A stretch of DNA of 64,000 bases from Ariolimax columbianus (lineage: Eukaryota > Mollusca > Gastropoda > Stylommatophora > Arionidae): NCBI GenBank assembly GCA_036924085.1, contig JAVGWX010000002.1, forward strand, positions 154,475,571 to 154,539,570, given 5' to 3'. Both the position numbers and the translations under genes were made by a program. The notes beneath the pieces were generated by a model. It was not told where the DNA came from. It saw only the letters and a list, made by a program, of their open reading frames with translations, and did not search any database. Below, one piece after another: positions 1 to 10,477 of the stretch (its first letter is position 1; the number at the start of each line of letters is the position of its first letter).

Positions 1-206
1 TAAAGGGAATCTTATACTACAGCTAAATGGAAACTCACATAACTACTAAAGGGAAACGTACCTTACAACTAAAGGGAACTTGCCTTACAACTAAAGGGAA
101 CTTAACTTACAGCTAAAGGGAAACTTACCTTCCAGCCAAAGGGAAACTTACCTCACAGCTAAAGGGAAACGTATCTTACAACTAAAAGGAAACTTACGTT
201 ACAACC
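1..206. repeat. 22-23 bp minisatellite, about 9 copies
   Basis: Imperfect tandem units built on CTAAAGGGAAAC followed by TTACCTTACA run from the window edge to about 206. Units alternate between 22 and 23 bp and differ by one to three bases. The array may continue to the left of the window. No coding sense is apparent. Confidence 0.85.
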
Positions 207-521
207 AACAGACCTACACCAGGGACAGATAACTTTAGAGATCGAAATTGCTAACAGCAAAAACAACACAAATTGAAGCTGTACTTATGTAATTCGAAGT
301 CTTGATTAATTTTGTTATTCTCGTGTACAAAATGTCTTGGGCACAGCTTGTTACCACTTCATGAGCGACAAAATCACGTCGTATTTACTGCACAAAGCAT
401 ACACCTTTCAATAAAAATCAGCTAGTTATTAAGAACCATTACAAATAGTAGTTTGCTTTTTATTGTTTGTCCATAGTTTCTGCGATCAAACATGGAAACC
501 AAAATGGCGTATTAAAACTTT

Positions 522-622
522 GCAACCTCTAGGTTTGTCGTGGAATAATGGTGTTCAACCTCTAGGTTTGTCGTGGAATAATGGTATTCAACCTCTGAGT
601 TTGTTGTGGAATAATGGTATTC
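522..622. repeat. 33 bp tandem repeat, 3 copies
   Basis: Three units contain GGTTTGTCGTGGAATAATGG. The period is a multiple of three, so an 11-residue peptide repeat (QPLGLSWNNGI-type) stays open in one plus frame from 463 to 663. I regard that ORF as a by-product of the repeat period because no family, splice context or codon signal supports it. Confidence 0.75.
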
Positions 623-662
623 AAAGGCAACAACTAAATCAGGTCTTTTATATAAGATTCTA

Positions 663-790
663 ACAGGCGTGTGTATTTGTGGTTGTGATTTCTGACAGGC
701 GTGTGCATTTGTGGTTGCGATTTCTGACAGGCGTGTGTATTTGTGGTTGTGATTTCTGACAGGCGTGTGTATTTCTGGTTGCGATTTCCA
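663..790. repeat. 32 bp tandem repeat, 4 copies
   Basis: Four units begin ACAGGCGTGTGTATTTGTGG and end in TGATTTCTG. They start about 40 bp after the preceding 33-bp array but share no unit sequence with it. Confidence 0.8.
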
Positions 791-795
791 GTACT

Positions 796-1600
796 GCTAC
801 AGTAACGACTTACTATTGCCAGAACAACAGCTACCCACTCCCTTCCTCCTTACAGGAAGTCTGTTTAAAACACTCGCAGTGTTGGTTTAAATAGTAAGGC
901 TTTTACACTACAAGGTTTTTAGCCCCATACAAATATTATAAAATCGTCTCTCACGACAAGCCTAGTATACGACAGTGGGCCCATTCGTTCAACCACGGGT
1001 GTCACTCTGGCGATGCATGTATTTATATTTTATTAAAAAATTAGAAAGTTTGTCAATGTCTAAGCTAGATGAGCATTATGTTGAAGCCAGCCAGATCCCC
1101 ATTAAGTGGAAGAATTCAGACGCCAGTTCTGTCTTGTTAAGTTGTTAAGAGTTTCCAACCAACGCAAGGATGTTGAAAGCCCTAATGGGCCTGTCTCATG
1201 TATGATCCGATCAAGTCCTGTATTTGAAGGATTTGCTCGGCGCATCGTTCTCAAATTGCCTCTTAATATGGACTAGAGCCGGCGCGATTAGCCTGTCCTA
1301 GCCCCTACTTATGGCTACCAGCTCGTATTTGAAGATGTTCGATGGAAACTGGCGCCAAAACTTTCAGTAATCACCGAAGTACAAGGTGCCCCCATTGTGC
1401 CTGGGAGGGACCAGACCCTGCTGGCTAGCTGACGTGGCGGGAGTAACTGGTCGCAAGTGAGGGAGGGAAGTGAGTGTTGCTTTAGCGAATCTTCTTTACT
1501 CTCATCTCTCTCTCTCTATCTCTCTCTTTCTCTGCTTCTCCCTCGCTATGAAGGAGGTAGGAGGGATCTGAAATAGTTTTGTAATTCACATCAAGTGTGG
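796..1600. other. Unassigned spacer
   Basis: I see no gene, RNA or recognised element here. A TC-rich stretch lies at about 1498-1545. The last part may belong to the family A repeat that follows, but I could not align it. Confidence 0.5.
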
Positions 1601-1604
1601 AGTG

Positions 1605-1627
1605 ATAGAAAGATAGATAGATAGAAA

Positions 1628-1689
<62 letters not shown>
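1605..1689. repeat. (GATA)n microsatellite
   Basis: About 20 GATA units read on the plus strand, with one interruption near the start. It abuts the left end of a family A copy, where other copies carry GTT-rich DNA. It may therefore have replaced or grown from the element tail. The Ser/Ile/Tyr/Leu-repeat ORF read from the minus strand is an artefact of the microsatellite. Confidence 0.95.
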
Positions 1690-1875
1690 TCTCCAGGCGC
1701 TTGTGCTACGGTTGGCTTCATCTGCGTGACGGTCAATACTACGAGGATCACACCGATCCACATCTCGCTAGCCAGACTGTCTTGAAAATAACCTGTTTCC
1801 AGTGAACACTACATGGAAGAGAGATAATGGTCTTGGTCAGTACATTATGCCTGACCGTGACTCGACGTCAGATCT
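1690..1875 (-). mobile_element. Family A SINE-like repeat, copy 1 (partial)
   Basis: The stretch TCTCCAGGCG, TTGGCTTCATCTGCGTGACG, GAGGATCACACCGATCC, TAGCCAGACTGTC recurs at 4790, 31370 and 39150. Fuller copies run on the plus strand from a GTT-rich edge into this body, so the element itself is read on the minus strand with a (CAA)n-like tail. I see no RT, and no clear pol III boxes. The family name is mine. Confidence 0.6.
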
Positions 1876-2636
1876 TGTGGCGTCTCAGTTCCCCGAACCT
1901 CTAACATAAAAAAGCACTTGCAAACCAAAATAGCGACTGTACGAATCCATATTCGCCATATTAAAATTTTAAAAGTGTTTTTCAAATTCCGGAATGGGGA
2001 ATGCATAGGACTTCTCCAGAGTTATTTAACGACCGAGTAGTTTCCTTGTGGGCAGATCAGGACAGACGAATAGGGAAATTTGTTAATGGTGCTAGCAACC
2101 TCCCCATGCAAAAATCTTGCTACTGAAAATACGCTGTCATCATGTAGCATGTCCTTTATAGAACGTCGCTCCTATCACAGCCTGTCTGAAAGAAACTCGT
2201 TTCCTTGTCAAAACTCCAGCCGTCCACTACGGTCATACCCAGGCATTCCTGGATATCTTAGTGCCATCGTCTTCTTGGTCTACCCATTCAATTACTGTTC
2301 TCTCAAGACTGTTGTGACCAAAGTATTTGCATTTTCTAGCAAAATTGGAATTTATAAACCAGTTCTCCTCTATGCTCAACTCTTACCGAATGTCTACATT
2401 TGTCTTTTCCTCTGTCTAGGATATTCTAAGGATCTTTCTGTAACATTTTGACTCGAAGAATTTGATTCTTTGTCTGGAAGTTTTGGTAATCGTCCATGAT
2501 TCGCAGCAATAAGCTGCCACAGGAAAAACTCAAGCTCTCAAGACTTTCACTTTTATAGTTTTGTTGGTGCTCATCCATAATTTCTTCAGGCTGTTCAGTC
2601 CCTGCATTGCCATTGCTATTGTTCTTCTGATTTCTT
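1876..2636. other. Unassigned spacer
   Basis: No recognised element lies here. A 123-codon plus-strand ORF (2080-2451) has no family resemblance that I can see, no repeat structure, and no splice or polyadenylation context that would support it as a gene. Confidence 0.4.
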
Positions 2637-3035
2637 TCTTCTTCTTCTTCTTCTTCTTCTTCTTCTTCTTCTTCTTCTTCTTCTTCTTCTTCTTCTTCTT
2701 CGTCTTCGTTCATTCTCAATCTCCCACTACGAAACCCTGAAAGGGCTTAAGTAGCAGAATGTAGTCCAGAGAACGGAATGCGCTGTGTCGTAGTTTACAG
2801 CTTGGCTGCGATATTTGCACCTTTCGGTCCAACACATCCGACTTCAGCAATCATTTTTTGAGTACCGGGTTAGCATTCCCTCTTCGATCCCTTCTCCTTA
2901 GCCAGTCTGCTCTGCTGCAGCCTGTTATCCAGGATCACCGCGTGGAGGTGTAGAAGGGTCTTGGCAGCTATGATTCGCTGGCCCTGATGCTAGCAGTCAG
3001 CTCATGTACTGCTCAGTACCCTGACCCCTGATTTC
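2637..3035 (-). mobile_element. Family B non-autonomous element, copy 1, with (GAA)n tail
   Basis: On the minus strand this reads TGCTGAGCAG, CCAGCGAATC, GTGATCCTGG, GGCTGCAGCAG, a central CGGATGTGTTGGACCGAAAGG, GTAAACTACGAC, GGACTACATTCTGC and GAGAATGAACGAAGACGAAG, then a pure (GAA)n tail at 2637-2702. The poly-Glu ORF over the tail is not a gene. Seven further copies are listed below. Length (about 400 bp), lack of an ORF and the shared tail indicate an element mobilised in trans by a LINE with the same 3' end. Confidence 0.8.
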
Positions 3036-3039
3036 TTTC

Positions 3040-4235
3040 GAGCAGTCGTCATTTTTGTCAATTCTGGAGCCCAGAATTTTCAAAATGCGTGACTTGATCT
3101 ATTTCCTCACCACCCGTTGTAAATTTATGCTGACTTTGTGTTTTGTCGGTGGTCATTATCTTTGTTTTATTTATGTTTATAAACAGGTTTTAATCTTTAC
3201 TGTTTCCATTTACTGCTGAAATTAGCTACTCTTGCCCTTCTGCTCTTCTTGATAGTATCACTGTGTCATCTGCGTATCGTAACTCTGGAATCTCGTACCC
3301 GCCAAACGTAAATGGATGGAAACTTTTAATGTTCTTGTCTTCTCAAACAATTCTCATTATACATTCCGAAAATATGTTGTAGAGATAAGGTGAGAGGATA
3401 CATCCATGTCTTACTCCTTTTTGTACTGCAAACAAATCTGATGTTTGCCCAGATACTCGGACAGCGGCTTGATGATCTTGGTATAATTTTTCAATGAGAT
3501 GAATAATATGCACAGGGAACCCTATTTCCTTCATGTTGTTCTACAGATTTTGATGTTTTACCGTATCGAAAGCATTGGTATAATCAATGAAACACGTGTA
3601 CAGGTCTACATTAAAATCTCTACATTTTTTGTAGATATTCCTCATATTGAATATGAAGTCCCCTGGTCTCTGTCTTTCCTAAAACCTGTCTGGACTACGT
3701 TAATTTCAGATTCAAACCTTTTCTCTATCCTTCTTAATGGGATTTGCAAGAGTATCTTGCTAGCGTGGCTGATCAGCGCGATAGTTCAGTAGTTCGTGCA
3801 TAGCTTTAGGTTGCTTTTTGTTTAGGGTGAGGGGTTGGGGTGCATATAAATTGATTTCTTCCATGCATCTAGTCACTCTGCGTTGTGCCATATCTGTATA
3901 CACAGCTTGTGATAGACTCGAGCAGTTGCCTCCTCTCTTGCTTGTATTACCTCTGCTTGGATATCATCACATGCTGGGGACTTTCCCTTTTTCAGGCTTT
4001 TGATTGCTGAGCGTACTTCCTCCACTGTTCAAGTTCTTTCTCATCCTTTTATACGATTGTAACTGAGCGCTTTGTGCTATCTCCATACATGGTTCTGCAG
4101 TACTCTCTCCATATATTCAGTATGTCTGTGGTTTCTGTTAATGTGTTATCCTCTTTGTCATTGATGACATGCGGAACGTGACGGAATTCCCTTGTCAGTG
4201 TTCTTATCGCCTTAAAAGCATCTCTCTCCCTGTCT
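3040..4235 (-). pseudogene. BovB/RTE-like LINE reverse transcriptase relic
   Basis: Minus-strand conceptual pieces, in order, show a motif A region (FIDYTNAFDTVKH, near 3570), a thumb-side stretch (IHLIEKLYQDHQAAVRVSGQ), KGVRHGCILSPYLYNIFSE with IMR after it (near 3370-3430), then LRYADDTVILSR (near 3260), the RT catalytic box. The order and wording match the RTE/BovB clade of non-LTR retrotransposons. Stops and frameshifts separate the pieces, so no enzyme can be made. I saw neither an endonuclease nor a 3' tail, and the right limit near 4235 is approximate. The neighbour on the left is family B copy 1 in the same orientation. Confidence 0.8.
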
Positions 4236-4659
4236 TGTTGCTGTAGGTTGGAGTGGCAGGGTCAATGATGATGCTTTTGCAAAGAAGGTAAACAAACGGA
4301 TGATGTTGCTCAAAGCTACTCATGATGAATTGTTGCTGGTAGAGGGTTCCGGTGGCTTTTTTATATCTCTGGACGTACTGATGAGGAGGAGGGGGGAGCA
4401 TGGGTCCATCAAGCTGAAGTACAATTCAAGGTTTCGCAGGACGATCCCAACCTAGTTGGCCATGCTGCTGTAAAACACATTTCTACTTGCACATTGGGAT
4501 TATGAGGTACGGATCTTTGTCTGAATCTTGCACTTGACTCTGAGCTTAGCTTTGGCACTGAGAAATGAAGGCTTGTTGGCAGGCTGGTTTGCAGACTGCT
4601 TGATAGACAGGTAGGTAGGTAGGTAGATGAGCAGGTATGGATGTAGGTAAGCAGGTAAG

Positions 4660-5030
4660 AAGGTTGTTGTTGTTGTTTCGAATGCCAACAATGAGCAGGT
4701 TACTCTTTTATGCACCCTGAAAAGGACGTTAAGTGGCGAGTTGCAGTAGTTTTCCTCACATCCCGAGCGTGCTGAGGATAGTGGGTCGGGTCCTCCAGGC
4801 GGTGGTGCTATGGTTGGCTTCATCTGTGTGTCACTCACTATTACGGGGATCACATCAATCCCTCACCTTGTTAGCATCATGCCACGAAAACAGTTCATTT
4901 CTAAAGAGGGTTACTAGGAAGCCGAGGTGAGGGTCTTGACCAGTATGTTCTGCCTACCCTGACTAACATGTCTCAGCATATTTTTCCTGACCAGACATTA
5001 GTCTTCCTCCCCAGGTCAGAAGGTAGCTAG
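4660..5030 (-). mobile_element. Family A SINE-like repeat, copy 2
   Basis: A GTTGTTGTT block at about 4662-4680 (a (CAA)n tail on the minus strand) is followed by GACGTTAAGTGGCGAGTTGC, CCTCACATCCCGAGC, TCCTCCAGGCGG, GGTTGGCTTCATC, GGGGATCACATC and the CCAGTATGTTCTGCC segment. All of these recur in the 39-kb copy. GTAG repeats lie just outside at 4608-4655 and 5019-5045. No ORF is credible. Confidence 0.7.
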
Positions 5031-5950
5031 ATAGGTAGATAGGTAGTTAAGTACAACCGTTAGCAAAAAAAACTATTTAAAAACTATCACTGCCCTGTTT
5101 GTTCCCATTGCTGAGATTTGAAAGGACTGAAGAGCAAAGGCCACTTGCCTCTGCAATCGCCACGCAGTGTGCACATATTTTTTTTTACCTCAGACATAGA
5201 AAAGCCTATTTGTGCTAAGGTGAATGCATGTCTCGTCCTGCAAAAAGCGATATCCAAACCGATCGACAATCAGGGTTTGAAGGGGGAAAAATGTCTGGTC
5301 AGCCTGGTTGTTTCCGTCTCACGTTTTATGCCAAGACAACATGGCCGAGTTAAGTGTCGTTATGTCTTCATGGTTAATCTCATGCTTTGTTAGCTGTTTT
5401 CATTTGTTTGTATTTGTCTTGTTCCTTGTCCTCGACGATGCCGTTTTGGTCGTAACGATGGTTCCGTTCATGTTCTTGTTTCTATGCAGTTTCTAAGTCA
5501 TACATATCTATGTTTTATACTCCTTATTTTGCCTTTCAGTTCCGTCGCAGCTTCGCATCATTATTTGTTCACCCTAAAGTAATATAAGAAAAACATCAAT
5601 AATTTAAGAATGAATACTTGCTTTCTTAGGGATCAACCAACAATCCGAAATCTATAAGGGGCCATCTGCCCCAGGATAGTCCCGAGTGATTTCCGGTTAG
5701 ACATTGTGTGACGAATATGATAATGTCGTTATGACCTAACACAGAGCAAGTCGCAAGCAAGCGGGAGCTGTACAACTATTAGGCCAACTTGGTAGCGGTC
5801 TAGGGTGTAAACATCAGAGGGATGAGATGAGGGGGCAGATTCCAGATCGACAATGTGTTAAGTGTCTGAGAAATCAAAATAACAATAGTTATTTAAGAAG
5901 AAATATTACACAAAAATAATTATTATTGAATAGTAGAAACAAAAATATTG
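5031..5950. other. Spacer with a possible Penelope 3' UTR relic
   Basis: No gene is recognised. At about 5425-5515 the sequence TTGGTCGTAACG, with flanking GATG and GTTCTTGTTT words, resembles the 3' UTR of the Penelope-like element at 43240-43320. This may be an old PLE tail. Hydrophobic short ORFs here (around 5308-5496) have no supporting context. Confidence 0.35.
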
Positions 5951-6537
5951 AGATTAAAGATCTGTGTAGCGGACTTACACACAACAGTAGTAGGAAGACT
6001 TCCAAAGTCTGTTAAAGATCTGTGTAATGGACTTACACACAACAGTAGTTGAAAGACTTCCAAAGTCTGTTAAAGATCTGTGTAGTGGACTTACACACAA
6101 CAGTAGTTGAAAGACTTCCAAAGTCTGTTAAAGATCTGTGTAGTGGACTTACACACAACAGTAGTTGAAAGACTTCCAAAGTATGTTAAAGATCTGTGTA
6201 GTGGACTTACACACAACAGTAGTTGAAAGACTTCCAAAGTCTGTTAAAGATCTGTGTAGTGGACTTACACACAACAGTAGTTGAAAGACTTCCAAAGTAT
6301 GTTAAAGATCTGTGTAGTGGACTTACACACAACAGTAGTTGGAAGACTTCCAAAGTCTGTTAAAGATCTGTGTAGTGGACTTACACACAACAGTGGTAGG
6401 AAGACTTCCAAAGTCTGTTAAAGATCTGTGTAGTGGACTTACACACAACAGTAGTTGAAAGACTTCCAAAGTCTGTTAAAGATCTGTGTAGTGGACATAC
6501 ACACAACAGTAGTTGGAAGACTTTCAAAGTCTGTGCC
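5950..6537. repeat. 58 bp minisatellite, about 10 copies
   Basis: Tandem units run GTTAAAGATCTGTGTAGTGG, ACTTACACACAACAG, TAGTTGAAAGACTTCCAAAG. Units differ at only a few positions (TAGTGG/TAATGG, TTGAAAG/TTGGAAG/TAGGAAG, GTCTG/GTATG). The array is therefore young or homogenised. It ends directly before a hAT relic. Confidence 0.95.
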
Positions 6538-6584
6538 GCCACAGAGAGTACTTTTCGTCATGCTACAATAAAAATTCCTGGACA

Positions 6585-6780
6585 ATGAGACCGACCTAAT
6601 ATTTCCGTTGCTCTAATGATCCTTCTAACACTTCAAGTTTCAGCGGCTAGTGATGAACGTACTTTTTCAGAACTCAAATTAATAAGAGCTTACATACGCT
6701 TAACAATGTAGAAAAAGAGACCAGCTGGCATTGATAATTATGTCAGTTGAACATGGACAGAAATCAGCGCTTATCTGATT
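6585..6780 (+). pseudogene. hAT-family transposase C-terminal relic
   Basis: One plus frame reads ISVALMILLTLQVSAASDER, then TFSELKLIRAYIRLTM, a stop, and KKRPAGIDNYVS. This is the hAT C-terminal dimerisation block; its usual form is a run of small residues, then ER.FS.LK.IK.YLRS.M..ERL..L. An in-frame TAG and a TGA break it, and nothing of the DDE core is visible nearby. It is a dead DNA-transposon remnant immediately downstream of the 58-bp array. Confidence 0.7.
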
Positions 6781-6974
6781 AAATTGATGACTGATGACAC
6801 AAATTGCGAAGGGAAGGTAACACAAGGCTTGATGTCGGTGTAGTGATAAGGGTTGTGTTCCATTCTTCAATGTTTACATTGTCAGACGAGTTCTCGTGAT
6901 GAACTCGACCATTGTTTGGAGCTCACCTTTAGCTCCGTTGTGAGTTTATTGTTGAATCGTTAGGCCAGTGCATC

Positions 6975-8030
6975 TTCCTTACATGACCATACAGGTGGAC
7001 AGTCCTGTAAGATAAGCTTACCAGTTCGTTTATCCTACCTACAGGTAGACCGCCTGTAAGACAAGCTCACTAGTTCGTTTATCCTACCTACAGGTGGACA
7101 GTCCTGTAAGACAAGCTCACTAGTTCGTTTATCCTACCTACAGATGGACAGTCCTGTAAGACAAGCTCACTAGTTCGTTTATCCTACCTACAGGTGGACA
7201 GTCCTGTAAGACAAGCTCACTAGTTCGTTTATCCTACCTACAGATGGACAGTCCTGTAAGACAAGCTCACTAGTTCGTTTATCCTACCTACAGATGGACA
7301 GTCCTGTAAGACAAGCTCACTAGTTCGTTTATCCTACCTACAGGTGGACAGTCCTGTAAGACAAGCTCACTAGTTCGTTTATCCTACGTACAGGTCGACA
7401 GTCCTGTAAGACATGCTCAATAGTTCGTTTATCCTACCTACAGGTAGACCGCCTGTAAGACAAGCTCACTAGTTCGTTTATTCTACCTACAGGTAGACCG
7501 CCTGTAAGACAAGCTCACTAGTTCGTTTATTCTACCTACAGGTAGACCGCCTGTAAGACAAGCTCACTAGTTCGTTTATTCTACCTACAGGTAGACCGCC
7601 TGTAAGACAAGCTCACTAGTTCGTTTATTCTACCTACAGGTGGACAGTCCTGTAAGACAAGCTCACTAGTTCGTTTATCCTACCTACAGGTAGACCGCCT
7701 GTAAGACAAGCTCACTAGTTCGTTTATTCTACCTACAGGTGGACAGTCCTGTAAGACAAGCTCACTAGTTCGTTTATCCTACCTACAGGTGGACAGTCAT
7801 GTAAGACAAGCTCACTAGTTCGTTTATCCTACCTACAGGTGGACAGTCCTGTAAGACAAGCTCACTAGTTCGTTTATCCTACCTACAGGTGGACAGTCCT
7901 GTAAGACAAGCTCAGTAATTCGTTTATTCTACCTACAGGTGTACATGCTTGTAAGACTAGCTCACTAGTTCGTTTATTTTACCTACAGGTGGACCGTCTT
8001 GTAAGACAAGCTCACTAGCTTGTTCTTTTA
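6975..8030. repeat. 50 bp minisatellite, about 21 copies, with inner palindrome
   Basis: Units run CCTACCTACAGGTGGACAG, TCCTGTAAGACAAGCTCAC, TAGTTCGTTTAT. Two main variants alternate: one with ACAGG-TGGACAGT-CCTGT and one with ACAGG-TAGACCG-CCTGT. The short inverted arms are kept in both while the loop differs. A third variant carries ACAGATGG. The units nearest both ends are the most diverged, as expected for unequal exchange. Confidence 0.95.
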
Positions 8031-8594
8031 GCTCACATGTACACATTGGTGAATCTGACAGTCAAAGCTTGCACATATCTTTATTGAGTCAGCTGTGTTT
8101 TGACTGGGAAACAATGTTCTTATAGTTACACATGATTTGTACTTGTGTGTCAACGTATTTTATATTTGTGTTTGAAATAGAAACTATGTATTATTTATTC
8201 TGGAAATGGTAAATACGTTGAGCGGTTTCAATTTTTTTTTTCCATTCAACTACACAACATCTGTTTCTGAAAATCTAAATATTATTGAGGGTGGCGGGAA
8301 CTTTGTCTTGTCTACAGCGCAAAACAGTTCGAAACCGGCCCTGGTAGTACGAGACGATTAACAGTGAGGTACAACCCTTTAGAGTAGAGGAGTCTCCAAC
8401 TCGCGTCATCGCACATATCAAAATATATACAGGTAAAAAACAAACTGTTGATTGTGTAGTAACAGTGGACTTGATAGAAAGATCTACCAGCAATACCCCG
8501 AATACAGTAGAAGGTTAAATGAGTGAATCATTCACTGTCAATTACATCATCATCATTATGTGACATATTCTTTCCAGTATATAATCACGCTAGC
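8031..8594. other. Unassigned spacer
   Basis: This is AT-rich DNA with a T run at about 8230. I recognise no element or gene. A 72-codon minus ORF (8275-8493) shows no family features. Confidence 0.5.
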
Positions 8595-9300
8595 TCAGTA
8601 TGCACCTCGGTTTAGGGCGAGTCGGCTCGTGTCTCCGTCACTGTAGCTCTATTTGCACCTCGGTTTAGGGCGAGTCGGCTCGTGTCTTCGTCACTGTAGC
8701 TCTATATGCACCTTGGTTTAGGACGAGTCAGCCTGTGTCTCCGTCACTGTGGCTCTATATGCACCTCGGTTTAGGACGAGTCAGCCCGTGTCTCCGTCAC
8801 TGTAGCTCTATATGCACCTCGGTTTAGGGCGAGTCGGCTCGTGTCTCCGTCACTGTAGCTCTATATGCACCTCGGTTTAGGGCGAGTCGGCCCGCATCTC
8901 CGTCACTGTAGCGCTGTATGGCACCTCGGTTTAGGGCGAGTCGGCCCGCATCTCCGTCACTGTAGCGCTGTATGGCACCTCGGTTTAGGGCGAGTCGGCT
9001 CGTGTCTCCGTCACTGTAGCGCTGTATGGCACCTCGGTTTAGGGCGAGTCGGCCCGCATCTCCGTCACTGTAGCGCTGTATGGCACCTCGGTTTAGGGCG
9101 AGTCGGCCCGCATCTCCGTCACTGTAGCGCTGTATGGCACCTCGGTTTAGGGCGAGTCGGCCCGCATCTCCGTCACTGTAGCGCTGTATGGCACCTCGGT
9201 TTAGGGCGAGTCGGCCCGCATCTCCGTCACTGTAGCGCTGTATGGCACCTCGGTTTAGGGCGAGTTGGCCCGTGTCTCTGTCACTGCAGCTATATTTGCA
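8595..9300. repeat. 53/54 bp minisatellite, about 13 copies
   Basis: Units contain GCACCTCGGTTTAGGGCGAG, TCGGCCCGCATCTCCGTCAC and TGTAGCGCTGTATG. Left units are 53 bp with GCTCTATAT endings. Right units are 54 bp with GCGCTGTATG. Because 54 is divisible by three, the right half is open in frames of both strands, giving 161- and 194-codon repeat ORFs that I do not accept as genes. Confidence 0.95.
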
Positions 9301-9658
9301 CCCCGTGTTGGTCATACAAAGACTTCCACAGACTGCACGTAATCTCCTGATGCCATCTTCGTCAGGATCAACCTCTTTTCCTCCTTCCAGAAAGTTCTCC
9401 ATTATCACTCCCCAGACCGTTATGTTCCCTCACATGATCGAAATATTTAAACTTTTTTCTTGCCATGTTGTCAATGAGCCAATTTTCTGTAATTTACAAA
9501 ATTGCTATATTTGTCTTTTTTATGTTCAGCATCCTTCTATAACAGTTAATTTCAGAAGCTTTGCACTTTTTTGCAATTGATTTGTTTTATATCCATATCT
9601 TACAACTGTATCTTGACACTGGGATAATGCATGCCCAGATCAGTTGAATATGTGTCTT
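9301..9658. other. Spacer upstream of LINE-1/W
   Basis: No element is recognised. The LINE homology starts abruptly at about 9659, inside the endonuclease domain. Confidence 0.5.
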
Positions 9659-10477
9659 AACTGCATACCGAGTAGCGCGGTAGCTGTCAATCACACTGGA
9701 CAAGCAGGAATTGTAGAAGTCGACATAATGACACAAGAAACGAAGATCCGCATCTTCAACCTGTATGACCCACCCAACAAAGACCTGTCGCTTTCGAGTA
9801 TGGAAATCAAGGACTCCAGCTGCCTAGTAGTTGGAGACTTCAACAGCCACTCGGAGAGATGGGGATATTCGGACACAGACAACAGAGGTGATGAAGTGGA
9901 AGACTGGGAGATAGACACAAATCTCTATCTTATCAATAGGCCGGAGGACAGCCTTAGCTTCTATTCTAGAACATGGCATACCACCTCTACTCCAGACTTG
10001 GCCTTTTCCAAGGTGGATATTCACCACAAAATAGACCGCCAGGTGCTCAACCAATTGGCAGGTAGCGACCACAGGCCAATTAGGCTAGAAATTGATATGG
10101 AAGTAGACCCACAGGAAATAAAACCGCTCCCACGTTGGAATTATAAACGAGCCGACTGGGACAGATTTGCAAGGCTGACAGATGGGCTGTGTGAAACCAT
10201 CAACACACGGAACAACAAAATGAAACCAATGGTGGAAAGCCTAAGCAAAGCAATAATGCAAGCAGCCACCGAAACCATCCCAAGATGGGCAAGGAAAAAC
10301 TACAAGCCATATTGGAATGATGAATTGCAGAAAGCGGAAGACGAAGTCTCAAATGCTAGGAACATGGCAGAGACAGAACAATCTATGGAGGCAAATATTG
10401 CCCTCAAGGATATCACGGCGAAATACAAAAGAACACTAAACCAAATAACAAGAGACAGCTGGAAAAACAAAACATAA
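9644..10477 (+). pseudogene. LINE-1/W endonuclease C-terminal part and linker
   Basis: Element homology begins at about 9659. The open stretch shows the later half of an APE-type endonuclease: LYDPP (usual Tyr motif), VVGDFNSHSERWGY (catalytic D and N), TPDLAF and GSDHRPI (the SDH triad). A linker rich in Lys and Glu leads toward the RT. The N-terminal motifs (N and E of the active site) are missing through 5' truncation. The frame stops at TAA where the other copy has GAA, and a second TAA follows ten codons later. This domain normally nicks target DNA to prime reverse transcription. Confidence 0.85.

Noticed and set aside
2426..2719. Poly-Glu acidic protein
   Set aside because: The Glu run is the (GAA)n tail of a family B element.
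5950..8030. CRISPR-like arrays
   Set aside because: Repeats are contiguous with no unique spacers, units are 50-58 bp, and the genome is animal.
8824..9408. 161- and 194-codon ORFs on both strands of the 54-bp array
   Set aside because: The period is a multiple of three, so frames stay open by arithmetic; peptide repeats are exact copies of the DNA unit and there is no gene context.
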